Numbered from the stretch's first letter, positions 30,556 through 39,783 are shown. The stretch: 55,669 bases of DNA from Rhodococcus sp. (in: high G+C Gram-positive bacteria) (GCA_012514505.1 JAAZAD010000053.1:1-55669); one strand, 5' to 3'. Program-made: numbers and translations. Notes: generated from the sequence alone by a model not told the origin.

Positions 30556-33210
30556 ATGGCACGCAGAGGTTTCCAAGGCGCGATGCTCCGCAGTATGGGC
30601 GCCCAATACCATACTGCGACGGTGGTCGGCACCGAACAGACCACCCCGAACATGCAGCGTGTGTGGCTGACGTCGGACACACTGCTCGAGGACATCACCG
30701 TCGGGCCCACCGATTGGCTGCGCATCTGGTTTCCCGATCCGGACGGCACCGACACGGAATTTCAGCGCGGATACACCATCGCCGAGGTCGATCCCGAATC
30801 CGGACGGTTCGCGATCGACTTCGTCCTGCACGAGCCGAGCGGACCCGCATCGACCTGGGCACTTCGGGTCAGCGGCGGCGAGACGATCGAGGTGACATCC
30901 TTCGGCTCCAAAGGGTTCACGATCGCCGACGAACTCCCCGCGGGCTACCTGCTGATCGGTGATTCCGCCTCGATCCCCGCAATCAATTCCATCCTCGCGG
31001 TGATACCACACACCGTGGATGTCGAGCTGTATCTCGAAAAGCACGACGAGAACGATCTGCTCATACCCCTCACCGAGCACCCGCGCGTGCGCCTGCACTG
31101 GGTGCCGCGCACCTCGGAAACTGCACTGGCCGACGCACTCGAGGCCCGCGACTGGTCGAACTGGTACGCGTGGGTGGGCCCGGAGTCGAAATCACTCAAG
31201 CACATTCGCGCGCGGCTCAAGGACGAGTTCGGCTTCCCCAAATCCGAGATGTACGTCCAGGCCTACTGGGTGCACGGACGGGCGATGGGCAAGCAACGCG
31301 ACAGTGCGGAGCTGGACCAAACGGATTCGAGCGGTGCCGATTCGAGCGTCGCCACGCCTGCGGCCGCCGAGCCCGTAATCGCAGTCTCGCCGACCGCCGA
31401 ATCGACCCCCGCCCCCGTCGACGCCGAGGCCACGCCGGCCGCCGCCCAACAGACGTCGGCACGCGGAAGCTGGCGCTCGCAGGCCGGTGGTCGACTGCTC
31501 GAACCGTTGCGTACCAAGCTGTGGATCGCCGGTGTACTGCAATTTCTCGTCACCCTGGTTCAGCTCGCGCCATACGTGGTGCTGGTGGAGCTGGCGCGGA
31601 ACCTGCTGGCAGGCAGTGAGACCTCGACCCTGTGGACGCTCGGTCTGTGGGCGGTGGGCCTCCTGGCCGCCGGTGCCTTGCTGGAAACCGTCCTGCAACT
31701 GTGGCTGCACACCGTGGACGCACGTTTCAGCCGGCAGTTGCGAGCACGCCTGTTGACCAAGCTGTCCCGGCTGCCGCTGGGCTGGTTCACCGGACGCAGT
31801 TCGGGCCAGGTCAACACTCTGATTTCCGCGGACACGCTGTCGTTGCACTATTTGGTCACGCACGCCGTCACCGATGCCGTGGCGGCCGTCGTCGCGCCCA
31901 TCGCTGTGCTCGGCTACCTGTTCTGGGTGGATTGGCGCCTGGGACTGGTGCTGCTCGTTCCTGTTCTTGCCTACATCCTCATCATGGCGACGATGCTGGC
32001 GCAGTCCGGGCCGAAGATCATGCAGGCGCAGCGATGGAACGAACGGATGAGCGCCGAGGCGACCTCCTACCTCGACGGTCAGCCCGTGATTCGCGTCTTC
32101 GGCGGTTCCGCAGCATCACCGTTCCGGCGCAGCCTGGACGACTATGTCCGGTTCCTCGATGAATGGCAGCGCCCCTTCGTCAACAAGAAGTCCGCAATGG
32201 ACCTCGCCACCCGGCCTGCCACCTTCCTGTGGCTCATCGCGGTCGTGGGAACGGCACTGGTGGCGGGTGGTTCGCTCGACCCGGTGGATCTGTTGCCGTT
32301 CCTGTTCCTGGGCACCACGTTCGGTGCCCGCCTCCTCGGAATCGGCTACGGCGTGTCCGGCCTGCGAGGCGGGAACATCGCGGCACGCAACATCCAGGTG
32401 GCGCTCGACGAGAGCGAACTGGCCGTACAGGCGGCCGCCGGGTCCTCGCAGGCAAGCCCGGGCAGAGTCGAATTCGACGCTGTGACGTTCGGGTACCGAC
32501 CCGGCGTTCCCGTCGTCGAGAACGTGTCGCTCACACTCGAACCCGGCACGGTGACGGCGCTGGTCGGACCGTCCGGCGCGGGGAAGTCGACACTTGCCGC
32601 GCTGTTGGCGCGATTCCACGACCTGGACTCGGGGTCGATCCGCGTCGGTGGTCGTGACATTACGACCCTCACTCCGGACGAGCTGTATGCGCAGGTCGGC
32701 TTCGTTTTCCAAGACGCCCAACTCGTGCAGGGGACCGTGCGGGAGAACATCGCCCTCGCCGTACCCGACGCGTCCGAGGAGGCCGTCGAACGGGCTGCGC
32801 GCGATGCACAGATCCACGATCGCATCATGGCGTTGCCGCAGGGATACGAGACGGTGCTCGGAGCCGGCAGCACCCTCTCCGGTGGTGAACGGCAGCGGCT
32901 CACCATCGCCCGGGCGATGCTCGCGGACACCCCGGTTCTGATTCTCGACGAGGCCACCGCGTTCGCCGACCCGGAGTCGGAGTACCTGGTGCAGCAGGCG
33001 CTCGACCGGCTTGCAATCGGACGAACCGTCCTTGTCATCGCGCACCGTCTACGCACCATCACCGACGTCGACCGAATCGTCGTCCTCGAAGGCGGTCAGG
33101 TGAGTCAGTCCGGCACCCATGAGGACCTTCTCGCCTCCGACGGGCGGTACCGGCAGTTGTGGGATGCCGGCGTCGTCAAACCCACCGATATCAAGGAGCC
33201 AGTTCGATGA
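30556..33210 (+). CDS. irtA: Siderophore-importing ABC transporter with FAD siderophore-interacting domain, IrtA-like
   Basis: An 884-residue protein with an unusual domain order. Residues 1-260 form a siderophore-interacting FAD/ferric-reductase domain ([42 protein letters not shown]). An Ala/Pro-rich linker covers about 265-310, six transmembrane helices lie in 315-620, and the nucleotide-binding domain follows with Walker [10 protein letters not shown], signature [15 protein letters not shown] and Walker B VLILDEAT. In mycobacteria IrtA pairs with IrtB to import and reduce ferric mycobactin or carboxymycobactin. The iron box upstream and the ATGA overlap with irtB fit this role. Confidence 0.93.
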   Translation: MARRGFQGAMLRSMGAQYHTATVVGTEQTTPNMQRVWLTSDTLLEDITVGPTDWLRIWFPDPDGTDTEFQRGYTIAEVDPESGRFAIDFVLHEPSGPASTWALRVSGGETIEVTSFGSKGFTIADELPAGYLLIGDSASIPAINSILAVIPHTVDVELYLEKHDENDLLIPLTEHPRVRLHWVPRTSETALADALEARDWSNWYAWVGPESKSLKHIRARLKDEFGFPKSEMYVQAYWVHGRAMGKQRDSAELDQTDSSGADSSVATPAAAEPVIAVSPTAESTPAPVDAEATPAAAQQTSARGSWRSQAGGRLLEPLRTKLWIAGVLQFLVTLVQLAPYVVLVELARNLLAGSETSTLWTLGLWAVGLLAAGALLETVLQLWLHTVDARFSRQLRARLLTKLSRLPLGWFTGRSSGQVNTLISADTLSLHYLVTHAVTDAVAAVVAPIAVLGYLFWVDWRLGLVLLVPVLAYILIMATMLAQSGPKIMQAQRWNERMSAEATSYLDGQPVIRVFGGSAASPFRRSLDDYVRFLDEWQRPFVNKKSAMDLATRPATFLWLIAVVGTALVAGGSLDPVDLLPFLFLGTTFGARLLGIGYGVSGLRGGNIAARNIQVALDESELAVQAAAGSSQASPGRVEFDAVTFGYRPGVPVVENVSLTLEPGTVTALVGPSGAGKSTLAALLARFHDLDSGSIRVGGRDITTLTPDELYAQVGFVFQDAQLVQGTVRENIALAVPDASEEAVERAARDAQIHDRIMALPQGYETVLGAGSTLSGGERQRLTIARAMLADTPVLILDEATAFADPESEYLVQQALDRLAIGRTVLVIAHRLRTITDVDRIVVLEGGQVSQSGTHEDLLASDGRYRQLWDAGVVKPTDIKEPVR

Positions 33211-34973
33211 TCCGCACTCTGCTGAGCCTGCTCCCGAACGAGCACCGCGAACGGGTGACCGGCTACCTCGCACTGGCGATCGGTTCGACACTCCTGCGTG
33301 CTGTTGGGGTTGTGCTGATCGTGCCGTTGGTGTCGGCGCTGTTCGGTGACGACCCGTCCGGGGCGTGGCCCTGGGTGGCGGCGCTGACGGGTGTTGTCGC
33401 GGCCGGGTGGATCGTGGATTCCATTGCCTCGCGGCTCGGTTTCGACCTCGGATTCGCCATCCTCGACCACGCGCAGCGTGACGTCTCCGCACAGGTGGCA
33501 CGCACCCCGCTGCGCTGGTTCACCGAGGACAACTCGGCCACCGCACGCCGAGCGATCGCCACCACGGGGCCGGATCTGGTGGGACTCGTCGGGTACCTGG
33601 TGGCCCCGATGATCCAGGGGGTGCTGCTGCCGATCGTGATCGGCCTGGCTCTGATCCCCATCGTCTGGCAGCTCGGAGTCATTGCACTGGTCGCAGTGCC
33701 CGTGCTTCTCGGGGCACTCTGGGTCACCGAACGTATTACCCGGCGCGCCAACGAGGTTGCTGCCGAGTCCAACAGCGCACTCACCGAGCGGGTGCTCGAA
33801 TTCGCTCGAACACAGGCAGCATTGCGGGCCGCCCGCCGGGTCGAGCCCGCTCGCAGCCACGCGGGTGCGGCACTCGAAGCGCAGCACGGTGCAACGATCC
33901 GGTTGTTGGCGCTGCACGTTCCAGGACAGGTGCTGTTCAGCATTGCCACCCAGGTGGCGCTGCTGCTGCTCGCCGGAACCACCACCTGGCTTGCCGTGCG
34001 TTCGACGATCGGTGTCCCCGAGGCCATCGCTCTCATCGTCGTCATCGTCCGCTACCTCGAGCCCTTCGCCGCGATCGGTGATCTGGCCCCGGCCACCGCC
34101 GCGACCCGCGGTGCGCTGAGGGACATTCGCTCCGTCCTCGAGGCGCCGGGTTCGGGGAGTGGAGCCGACCGCCCGAGCGACGTGGAGGAGTCGGCGGCGG
34201 TCGAGTTGCGCAGCGTTCACTTCGATTACGGCAACGCCGACGCTGCCGCGGAATCATCGGCGAAGACAGCAGTTTTCGACGGACTCGATGTCGTGTTCGA
34301 AGCCGGGAAAACCACCGCCGTCGTCGGCCCCTCCGGTTCGGGGAAGAGCACATTGCTCGCACTGGTGGCCGGGCTCGAGGAACAGACGGCGGGCACGGTC
34401 AGCATCGGCGGTGTCGATCAGGGCACGCTCGATCCGTCGCAGCGCCCGGCAGGTACCAGCGTCGTGTTCCAGCAGCCGTACCTGTTTGCCGGAACGATTC
34501 GGGACAACGTTCTCGCCGGAAACCCCGAAGCCACCGACGACGAACTCGATTCGGCGTTGCGGCTCGCGCGGGTGGAGGACTTCGCCAGCCGTCTTCCCGA
34601 CGGGCTCGAAACGGTTGTCGGCGAGGCCGGTACGGCCCTGTCCGGCGGCGAACGGCAACGCGTGTCGATCGCCCGCGCCCTGCTGAAACCGTCGTCGGTC
34701 CTCCTAGTCGACGAGGGGACCAGCGCACTCGACACAGAGAACGAGGCGGCGGTGGTCACCGCCATCACCGACGACCCCCGTCGTCGCACCCGCATCGTGG
34801 TGACGCATCGGCTCTCGACCATCGCGGGAGCGGACCGAGTGCTGTTCCTCGATGGCGGACGCATCGTCGAGGACGGAACGGTCAGTGAGTTGTTGGCGGC
34901 GGAGGGACGGTTCGCCGACTTCTGGCGTCACCAGAACGATGCAGCGGGGTGGCGAATGGGCTCGCGCGTCTGA
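33207..34973 (+). CDS. irtB: ABC transporter half, IrtB-like iron-siderophore importer subunit
   Basis: A 588-residue half-transporter with six transmembrane helices in residues 15-310 and an ATPase domain with Walker [10 protein letters not shown], signature [15 protein letters not shown], Walker [13 protein letters not shown] and H-loop VVTHRLS. In the B-motif the catalytic Glu is present (DEGT). ATG 33207 overlaps the irtA stop by four bases and matches the family start; the upstream in-frame extension to 33159 lies inside irtA. It heterodimerises with IrtA in known systems. A LuxR-type gene remnant follows the operon. Confidence 0.93.
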   Translation: MIRTLLSLLPNEHRERVTGYLALAIGSTLLRAVGVVLIVPLVSALFGDDPSGAWPWVAALTGVVAAGWIVDSIASRLGFDLGFAILDHAQRDVSAQVARTPLRWFTEDNSATARRAIATTGPDLVGLVGYLVAPMIQGVLLPIVIGLALIPIVWQLGVIALVAVPVLLGALWVTERITRRANEVAAESNSALTERVLEFARTQAALRAARRVEPARSHAGAALEAQHGATIRLLALHVPGQVLFSIATQVALLLLAGTTTWLAVRSTIGVPEAIALIVVIVRYLEPFAAIGDLAPATAATRGALRDIRSVLEAPGSGSGADRPSDVEESAAVELRSVHFDYGNADAAAESSAKTAVFDGLDVVFEAGKTTAVVGPSGSGKSTLLALVAGLEEQTAGTVSIGGVDQGTLDPSQRPAGTSVVFQQPYLFAGTIRDNVLAGNPEATDDELDSALRLARVEDFASRLPDGLETVVGEAGTALSGGERQRVSIARALLKPSSVLLVDEGTSALDTENEAAVVTAITDDPRRRTRIVVTHRLSTIAGADRVLFLDGGRIVEDGTVSELLAAEGRFADFWRHQNDAAGWRMGSRV

Positions 34974-35030
34974 GGCGCTACAGCCGCACGGCTGTCCGGG
35001 CGTCGGCCCCGGCACCGCCGGTAGGCAGAT

Positions 35031-35140
35031 AACGGTGAGGCGACCGTGAAACCCATCTGGTCCGGGCCTTCGGGAAACTCGATGTCACCGACCGCACCGC
35101 CGCGGTCACCGCCGCGATGTCGAGTGGGCTTCTGCCGTAG
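35031..35140 (+). pseudogene. C-terminal relic of a LuxR-type (NarL/GerE) regulator
   Basis: Positions 35057-35140 read LVRAFGKLDVTDRTAAVTAA and then MSSGLLP before TAG, the standard end of a LuxR HTH. Just upstream, GEATVK is in another frame. Inserting one A into the GTGAAACCC context restores ATVKTHLVRAFGKLDV, so a one-base deletion separates them. Nothing recognisable of the receiver or of the rest of the HTH remains. The relic fills most of the gap between irtB and the first secreted paralogue. Confidence 0.7.
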
Positions 35141-35168
35141 GCGAAGATCCCGGCAATAGCCGATCCGA

Positions 35169-35181
35169 TACAGTGCCTGCT
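35169..35181 (+). promoter_or_regulatory. -10 box of leaderless secreted paralogue 1
   Basis: TACAGT (35169-35174) is 7 bases before GTG 35182. The other two paralogues have TACGGT and TAGGGT at the same 7-base distance, and none has a Shine-Dalgarno sequence. Confidence 0.6.
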
Positions 35182-35601
35182 GTGAAAAATCGAATCATGT
35201 CCAGAATTGTCGGGGGCGCCCTGGTGGGCGGTGCAACGCTGGTAGGGCTCGCCATGGGCTCGGGTGTCGCGAACGCCGAGATCGAGCCGGGACACTATGT
35301 CGGGCAGGCATTTATATACGGGTTCATTCCGACGCCCGAATCAAACATCAACGTCATCGGCAACCAGTTTCAGCAGGACTACTACGGTCTCGGACCGCAG
35401 AACCTTATCTCGCAGGCGATTACGCCGACACCGGACGGTGGCATCGCCTCGCTTGGGGGCGATCCCGTAACGCAATGGTTCGGCCGCTATGAATTCCACA
35501 AGACGCCGACGGGTTACCACGGAACCATGATCAGCTGGGGAATTCCGTACGGCACTTACGTGCTGACCGAGACTCCGCGCCTCGCCAACCAGCCCGGGTA
35601 A
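35182..35601 (+). CDS. Small secreted protein, paralogue 1 of 3
   Basis: A 139-residue protein of unknown family. Residues 1-32 are a Sec signal peptide (MKNRIMSRIVGGALVGGATL, ending GSGVANA) with cleavage before EIEPG. The mature part of about 107 residues is rich in Gly, Tyr and Pro, without cysteine, and ends TETPRLANQPG, conserved in all copies. The signal peptide DNA is almost identical among the three paralogues, whereas the mature region diverges (for example FIYGFIPTPESNINVIGNQF). GTG 35182 is a leaderless start shared by all three; an internal ATG at 35197 would cut the signal's charged end. A matching hairpin follows. Function unknown. Confidence 0.75.
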   Translation: MKNRIMSRIVGGALVGGATLVGLAMGSGVANAEIEPGHYVGQAFIYGFIPTPESNINVIGNQFQQDYYGLGPQNLISQAITPTPDGGIASLGGDPVTQWFGRYEFHKTPTGYHGTMISWGIPYGTYVLTETPRLANQPG

Positions 35602-35614
35602 CAACCACCACCGC

Positions 35615-35649
35615 AACGGTCACGAACTCGAACAGGGTTCGTGACCGTT
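35615..35649 (+). terminator. Terminator after secreted paralogue 1
   Basis: A perfect 13-bp stem of AACGGTCACGAAC and its complement around a 9-base loop, followed by TTGTGTTGG. The same hairpin follows the other two copies. Confidence 0.85.
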
Positions 35650-35691
35650 TGTGTTGGTGTCCAAAGCTTCCCGCCACGAATCGGACTCACG

Positions 35692-36075
35692 TCACCAGTC
35701 GCGGCGGCCGAGTGGGTCTTGTCGAATCTGCTCCCAGACCCCGTCTTCATCTTCGGTGGCCCGCCGCGCAGGAGCTGGTTCGCGCCCGCTGTGCATGTCT
35801 GTGAAGGTCGAGATCTGCGATATGCGTGCATCTTCCAGTACTTCGCGCATGGCGCTGTCGACTCGGGGTTGTTTATCGCCGAGCGCGATTCGGTAGGCCT
35901 CGAGCACAGCGTTCGGGTCCACGGCGCGAGGTCCGGTGATCGAGGTGATCGTGTTGTCGGCACCGACTTCCACGGTTACGCCGTCGATCGTGCCGACGCC
36001 CCGGACACTGTCCAGTTCGGACTGTGCCCGCCGCACTTTCGCGCCGAGTTCTTCGTAGCGCCCACCGGACATCAT
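35692..36075 (-). CDS. YbaB/EbfC-like protein, last gene of the ESX-like cassette
   Basis: A 127-residue protein. Residues 1-95 fit the YbaB/EbfC fold: an initial helix YEELGAKVRRAQSELDSV, strands GVTVEVGADNTITSITGP and a long helix (AVLEAYRIALGDKQPRVDSA). YbaB-like proteins of this kind (EspL relatives) accompany type VII secretion genes. The C-terminal tail is charged and disordered. ATG 36075 overlaps the stop of the LppA-like gene within ATGATG. It is probably a cytoplasmic chaperone or adaptor for the cassette, by analogy only. Confidence 0.65.
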   Translation of the reverse strand: MMSGGRYEELGAKVRRAQSELDSVRGVGTIDGVTVEVGADNTITSITGPRAVDPNAVLEAYRIALGDKQPRVDSAMREVLEDARISQISTFTDMHSGREPAPARRATEDEDGVWEQIRQDPLGRRDW

Positions 36076-36638
36076 GGTGTCGGCGGAGGCGTGTCGGCGA
36101 CTGCCTCGGGTAGGCGGCACCCGGTATCTGCGCGAATTACCGTGTTGTCCATGCTGAGGAATCTCAGTGCCGTGCCCTCCGGGCCGTAGAAACGCACATC
36201 CCGGTTGCCTGGTTCGTCGCGGAAAGTTTCGACTCCGGTGTTGCCCAGTTCGGTAGCGAGTTCGCGAGCGCGCTGCACAGCTTGCGGCCACACGTGGTCG
36301 GGGATCGAGCCCTTGGCGACGTAATTCGGCAATGAAACCATTCTGCCGTCGGTTTGATCGTAGGGGCGGCGGCAGTTGGATTCACTGCGGCTGCGGGTCC
36401 ATTCCCACTGCAACGCGGGCACGAGGCTGGTGATGTAGGCGCTGAGTTCCTCGACTACGCGGTGTGCGTGGGCTTCGGTGGCTTCGAGGGTCGGCAGTTC
36501 GGTGAGGCGTTGTGCCGCCGCAGCGGTGTCCTCAGCGCCGGTCTTCTCGTAGGGGTTGCTCGTCAAATCTCCACATCCTGTCAACGTCGCCACAAGCGCG
36601 AGGCCTGCCGCGAGGGTCCGTAGTCGGGCGCGTGTCAT
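36072..36638 (-). CDS. LppA-like lipoprotein
   Basis: A 188-residue lipoprotein with signal peptide RLRTLAAGLALVATLTGCGD and lipobox LTGC (Cys22). The mature region has the LppA-family pattern: a helix AAAAQRLTELPTLEATEAHA, then a core with WEWTRSRSESNCRRPYDQTD and a second half ending VRFYGPEGTALRFLSMDN. The two mature cysteines (in SNCRRP and DTGCRL) may form a disulfide. Its start overlaps the DUF1023 hydrolase stop and its stop overlaps the YbaB-like start. Being a surface lipoprotein coupled to a putative secreted hydrolase, it could be an immunity or anchoring partner; this is inference. Confidence 0.75.
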   Translation of the reverse strand: MTRARLRTLAAGLALVATLTGCGDLTSNPYEKTGAEDTAAAAQRLTELPTLEATEAHAHRVVEELSAYITSLVPALQWEWTRSRSESNCRRPYDQTDGRMVSLPNYVAKGSIPDHVWPQAVQRARELATELGNTGVETFRDEPGNRDVRFYGPEGTALRFLSMDNTVIRADTGCRLPEAVADTPPPTP

Positions 36639-38320
36639 CCTGGCGACAGTCCTTCCATGACGTCGAGAAACCCGGTCGCGGGGCCTGCTGAACCTGGAAC
36701 CGGGGTCATCCCACCCACAATCATCGCAGTGTTGTAGCCGGTGGTCCGCAGCTGGTTGTTCTCGCCCAGCCGCGCGTACTCGCTATGGCCGGTAGCGCCC
36801 TCTCGCATAGCACCGTCCGACGAATGGATGGGCCCCGTCTCGAGGTGGGTGAACCCTGGAATGTAGCCGGGGCTGAGCCCGAACCGATTGAAATGCGCAA
36901 CCGGGTCGTCGTGCGCGGTCATCGCGTAGGCATGGCCGGGCTCGATGTTCAACTTGTCGACGGCGTCTTCGAACGGGTTGTGTCCGGTGCCCACGCCCGG
37001 TGATCCGTACACCACCATGTCGTCGACGATTCCGGGTTCCGTCTGCTGTAGGGCCAACCCTGTGACGACTGATCCGTAGGAGTGCCCGATCGCAGTGAGG
37101 TGGGGGTCTTCTGCGTTCGAGACATCGAGTCCCTCGTAGAACCGTGACAACCCCGGCGCGCCTGCTTGGGCATTCCCATCATTCGCGACCTGAATACCTC
37201 CGCTGATCGTTTCTTCGATGCTGCCGCTCAGCTGTGGCGGGTCGTAACCGATCCATGCGACGGTAGCCACGGTCTCGTCGGACCGCCCAGCCAAACCTGC
37301 GAGCGATGACTCCGTTTCGGTCCTCATGGCCTGGGCTTCGCTAACCATCCCACCGATTGAACCGCCGACCGTGGTGTTCAGGCCGGGAGTGGTCACGGAC
37401 ACGTGGTCGGAGGTGTCAGGATTCCCCACGGAAATGGCGGCATGGGTTTCGGCACCATTCTCGGTATCGAGCACCAACAGCATTCGATCGGGGCTGTCTC
37501 TCAACGTTTCCTCGATCGCTTGCAGGTCCTCGAGTTGCTCGGCTTTGTCGCCACCGTTCACGGCACGTGCGAGTTCGTCCTCGAGCTTCATCTGGTTGTA
37601 GTAGTCGCGGTCGACGGCGGGCAGTCCGTCACGGTTTCCGATGTACTGATCGTGCTCGTACAACGCGTCCTTCTCCGCGGGCGACAAGGTTTCCCACAGA
37701 TCGTGCAACTGCTGTGGATCGGCGGGTAGCGCAGCGTTGCCGGCGACGATGTTCTGCACCGGATCGCTGATCGCCGGAGCTGGTGTGGTTCTGAGATCAG
37801 CCAGGTCGGTCAGGGCGTCCTGGATGGATTGCGCTGCCTGGTTCTCGCCATCGCCGAAGTCGGCCAGCTGTTCCTTGATGCGACTCTCGAAGGCAGTGGC
37901 TTGATCGTCGAGTTGCCTCTGCGCGATGGCTGCGTAGACCGAGATGTCGTTGTACGGCATCGTCGGCGGCGTCACCGATCCGTCGTCGACAACTGCCATT
38001 CCCGCCGCCGGGGCTTCGACATCTACGATCGCGAGCAATGCGGCCTTGATGTCGCCGAGCCGAGTGCCGTACTCGGAATAGTGTTCTGCGACAGCAACAA
38101 CTGCGGTATCGACGTGCGTGGCAGCCAGCTTCTCCGCCAAGGCCCGCGCCGACCCTGCGGCAGCGGCGTCACCCTGCCAACTGGTCATCGTGGAATCGAC
38201 GGCCCGATCCATCTCTTCCACCTGGTCGGCGAACGCCTTGTTCTGGGTGAGCAGGGCCCGACCGTAAGCAACCATGCTGTCGGGTTGGCAGCCCCGCACG
38301 TGCGCGATCCCCGGCATCAC
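36635..38320 (-). CDS. DUF1023 alpha/beta hydrolase with WxG-type N-terminus
   Basis: A 561-residue protein. Residues 1-100 are helical with SWQGDAA (W48-Q-G50), a WxG turn as in WXG100/LXG secretion domains. Residues 280-520 are an alpha/beta hydrolase of the DUF1023 family: VATVAWIGYDPP near 352, nucleophile elbow GHSYGS with Ser414, a candidate Asp in AHDDPVA (470-476) and His499 or His512. No Sec signal is present, so export would need a type VII system. The gene is the centre of a four-gene overlapping operon. An esterase or lipase acting outside the cell is expected; the substrate is unknown. Confidence 0.8.
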   Translation of the reverse strand: MMPGIAHVRGCQPDSMVAYGRALLTQNKAFADQVEEMDRAVDSTMTSWQGDAAAAGSARALAEKLAATHVDTAVVAVAEHYSEYGTRLGDIKAALLAIVDVEAPAAGMAVVDDGSVTPPTMPYNDISVYAAIAQRQLDDQATAFESRIKEQLADFGDGENQAAQSIQDALTDLADLRTTPAPAISDPVQNIVAGNAALPADPQQLHDLWETLSPAEKDALYEHDQYIGNRDGLPAVDRDYYNQMKLEDELARAVNGGDKAEQLEDLQAIEETLRDSPDRMLLVLDTENGAETHAAISVGNPDTSDHVSVTTPGLNTTVGGSIGGMVSEAQAMRTETESSLAGLAGRSDETVATVAWIGYDPPQLSGSIEETISGGIQVANDGNAQAGAPGLSRFYEGLDVSNAEDPHLTAIGHSYGSVVTGLALQQTEPGIVDDMVVYGSPGVGTGHNPFEDAVDKLNIEPGHAYAMTAHDDPVAHFNRFGLSPGYIPGFTHLETGPIHSSDGAMREGATGHSEYARLGENNQLRTTGYNTAMIVGGMTPVPGSAGPATGFLDVMEGLSPG

Positions 38321-38607
38321 AGACCGCCTTCGTAGCTGCGCATCTGATCGGCGAAGCTGCTGTCGACGGACTCGTAGTTGGTGGCGGCGGATTCGCAGGT
38401 CGTGGACATCTCGCGAACGTTCGCCTCGATGTGCCCGTACGCATCCAACACCGCCCTGGTGGATTGCTCGGTGGCCGCAGCGACCGGCGAACCCGGCATC
38501 GTCACCGTTGCGGTGATCCCGATGCCGGCGATCGAATCGGCCACAGTCGACAGAGTTCCACCCAGTACCCGCAACGCGTCGGCATCGGCCTTCAGTAATT
38601 CCCCCAC
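38317..38607 (-). CDS. EspC-like type VII secretion target protein
   Basis: A 96-residue helical protein beginning with LLKADADALRVLGGTLSTVA and ending NYESVDSSFADQMRSYEGGL. YESVD (YxxxD) in the second helix matches the general type VII export signal. The overall pattern is that of EspC/DUF2580 ESX-secretion-associated proteins. GTG 38607 was chosen because homologues begin near GELLKADAD; an upstream ATG at 38652 is possible. Its stop overlaps the start of the DUF1023 gene. It may form a co-secreted heterodimer with the helical N-terminus of that hydrolase, as in known WXG pairs. Confidence 0.7.
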   Translation of the reverse strand: MGELLKADADALRVLGGTLSTVADSIAGIGITATVTMPGSPVAAATEQSTRAVLDAYGHIEANVREMSTTCESAATNYESVDSSFADQMRSYEGGL

Positions 38608-38728
38608 AGCGCCCCCACCAGAGTCTCGATTGTTCCGGACGCTACCACCCACGCCCCTGACTGTCCGACTCTGTGGAATACCCTGTGGACAAGTGGATTT
38701 GGGGCTACCGCCAGAGCGTCCGGTGGTA

Positions 38729-38741
38729 TACGGTCGGCGCT
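38729..38741 (+). promoter_or_regulatory. -10 box of leaderless secreted paralogue 2
   Basis: TACGGT (38729-38734) is 7 bases before GTG 38742. No Shine-Dalgarno sequence is visible. Confidence 0.6.
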
Positions 38742-39161
38742 GTGAAAAATCGAATCATGTCCAGAATTGTCGGGGGCGCCCTCGTGGGTGGTGCAACGCT
38801 GGTAGGGCTCGTCATGGGCTCGGGTGTCGCCAATGCCGAGATCGAGCCGGGGCACTATGTCGGGCAGGCTATGATGTATGGATTCATTCCGTTGCCTGAA
38901 ATGAACGTTACCGTCGTCGGTAACCAGTGGCAGCAGGACGTTTACGGTCTCGGGCCGACGTTGCCAGCGGCAGTGGCGATTATGCCGACGCCAGACGGTG
39001 GAATCATGGCGTCTGGATCTGATCCTTTCAGTCAATGGTTCTTCCGCTATGAACTCCACAAGACGCCCACGGGATACTTTGGCCCCGTATTCATGTACGG
39101 GGTCCCGATGGGCGATTTCGTGCTGACCGAGACTCCTCGCCGCGCCAATCAGCCTGGATAA
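38742..39161 (+). CDS. Small secreted protein, paralogue 2 of 3
   Basis: A 139-residue protein with the same signal peptide as paralogue 1 apart from Val for Ala at position 24. The mature part starts EIEPGHYVGQAMMYGFIPLP and ends TETPRRANQPG. It keeps the GLGP, PTPDGGI, SQWFFRYE and KTPTGY landmarks but differs at many other positions. It lies on the other side of the cassette from paralogue 1 and 160 bases before paralogue 3. An open frame extends upstream to 38673 but homology and the -10 box fix GTG 38742. Function unknown. Confidence 0.75.
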   Translation: MKNRIMSRIVGGALVGGATLVGLVMGSGVANAEIEPGHYVGQAMMYGFIPLPEMNVTVVGNQWQQDVYGLGPTLPAAVAIMPTPDGGIMASGSDPFSQWFFRYELHKTPTGYFGPVFMYGVPMGDFVLTETPRRANQPG

Positions 39162-39175
39162 ACAACCACCACTGC

Positions 39176-39209
39176 AACGGTCACGAACTCGAAGGGGTTC
39201 GTGACCGTT
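39176..39209 (+). terminator. Terminator after secreted paralogue 2
   Basis: A perfect 13-bp stem AACGGTCACGAAC with its complement and an 8-base loop, followed by GCCTTTTC. It is nearly identical to the hairpin at 35615-35649. Confidence 0.85.
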
Positions 39210-39307
39210 GCCTTTTCAATCACTCTCACGCGCGAATCATGCTCGGCGCGTTGGGGTCCCCGTCACATCTTGACCAGGACGGAAGAGTCGCGGGCAGGGC
39301 CGCCGGA

Positions 39308-39320
39308 TAGGGTCTGCGCT
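39308..39320 (+). promoter_or_regulatory. -10 box of leaderless secreted paralogue 3
   Basis: TAGGGT (39308-39313) is 7 bases before GTG 39321, as in the two sister genes. Confidence 0.6.
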
Positions 39321-39737
39321 GTGAAAAATCGAATCATGTCCAGAATTGTCGGGGGCGCCCTCGTGGGCGGTGCAACGCTGGCAGGGGTTGTCATGGGCTC
39401 GGGTGTCGCTCAGGCCGAGATCGCTCCGGGGAACTATGTCTCCCAGGATCTGTTGTACGGGTTCCTTCCGATGCCCGAATCGAACGTCACCGTGGTCGGT
39501 AACCAGTATCTGTCGGACTTCTACGGACTCGGCCCGGTGCTTGCTGAATACTTCATTAGCCCGACGCCGAACGGTGGAATCATCCACAGTGGGTCCGACC
39601 CTGTCAGTCAATGGATGATCCGTCGTGAAGTCACCAAGACGCCCACGGGCTACTACGGCACCTACATTCAGTACGGGGTTCCGATGGGGAACTTCATATT
39701 GACCGAGACTCCTCGCCGCGCAAACCAGCCTGGGTAA
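39321..39737 (+). CDS. Small secreted protein, paralogue 3 of 3
   Basis: A 138-residue protein with the shared signal peptide (changes Leu-Val to Ala-Val near residue 21-23, cleavage at GVAQA). The mature region EIAPGNYVSQDLLYGFLPMP is the most diverged of the set, yet keeps ESNVTVVGNQY, FYGLGPV, PTPNGGI, SQWMIRREVTKTPTGYYG and the ending TETPRRANQPG. The upstream in-frame extension to 39201 overlaps the previous terminator and is not coding. It is the downstream member of the tandem pair. Function unknown. Confidence 0.75.
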   Translation: MKNRIMSRIVGGALVGGATLAGVVMGSGVAQAEIAPGNYVSQDLLYGFLPMPESNVTVVGNQYLSDFYGLGPVLAEYFISPTPNGGIIHSGSDPVSQWMIRREVTKTPTGYYGTYIQYGVPMGNFILTETPRRANQPG

Positions 39738-39753
39738 ACAGACACCACCGCAC

Positions 39754-39783
39754 CGGCCACGAACTCGAATGGGTTCGTGGCCG
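39754..39783 (+). terminator. Terminator after secreted paralogue 3, with a compensatory pair change
   Basis: CGGCCACGAAC pairs with GTTCGTGGCCG over an 8-base loop. Compared with the other two copies, one A-T pair of the stem has become G-C on both sides (GGTCAC to GGCCAC, GTGACC to GTGGCC), which supports selection on the RNA hairpin. Confidence 0.85.

Noticed and set aside
36072-36291. Longer N-terminus for the YbaB-like protein, to 36291
   Set aside because: The extra residues are basic and low in structure, and overlap the lipoprotein gene. The fold begins at ATG 36075.
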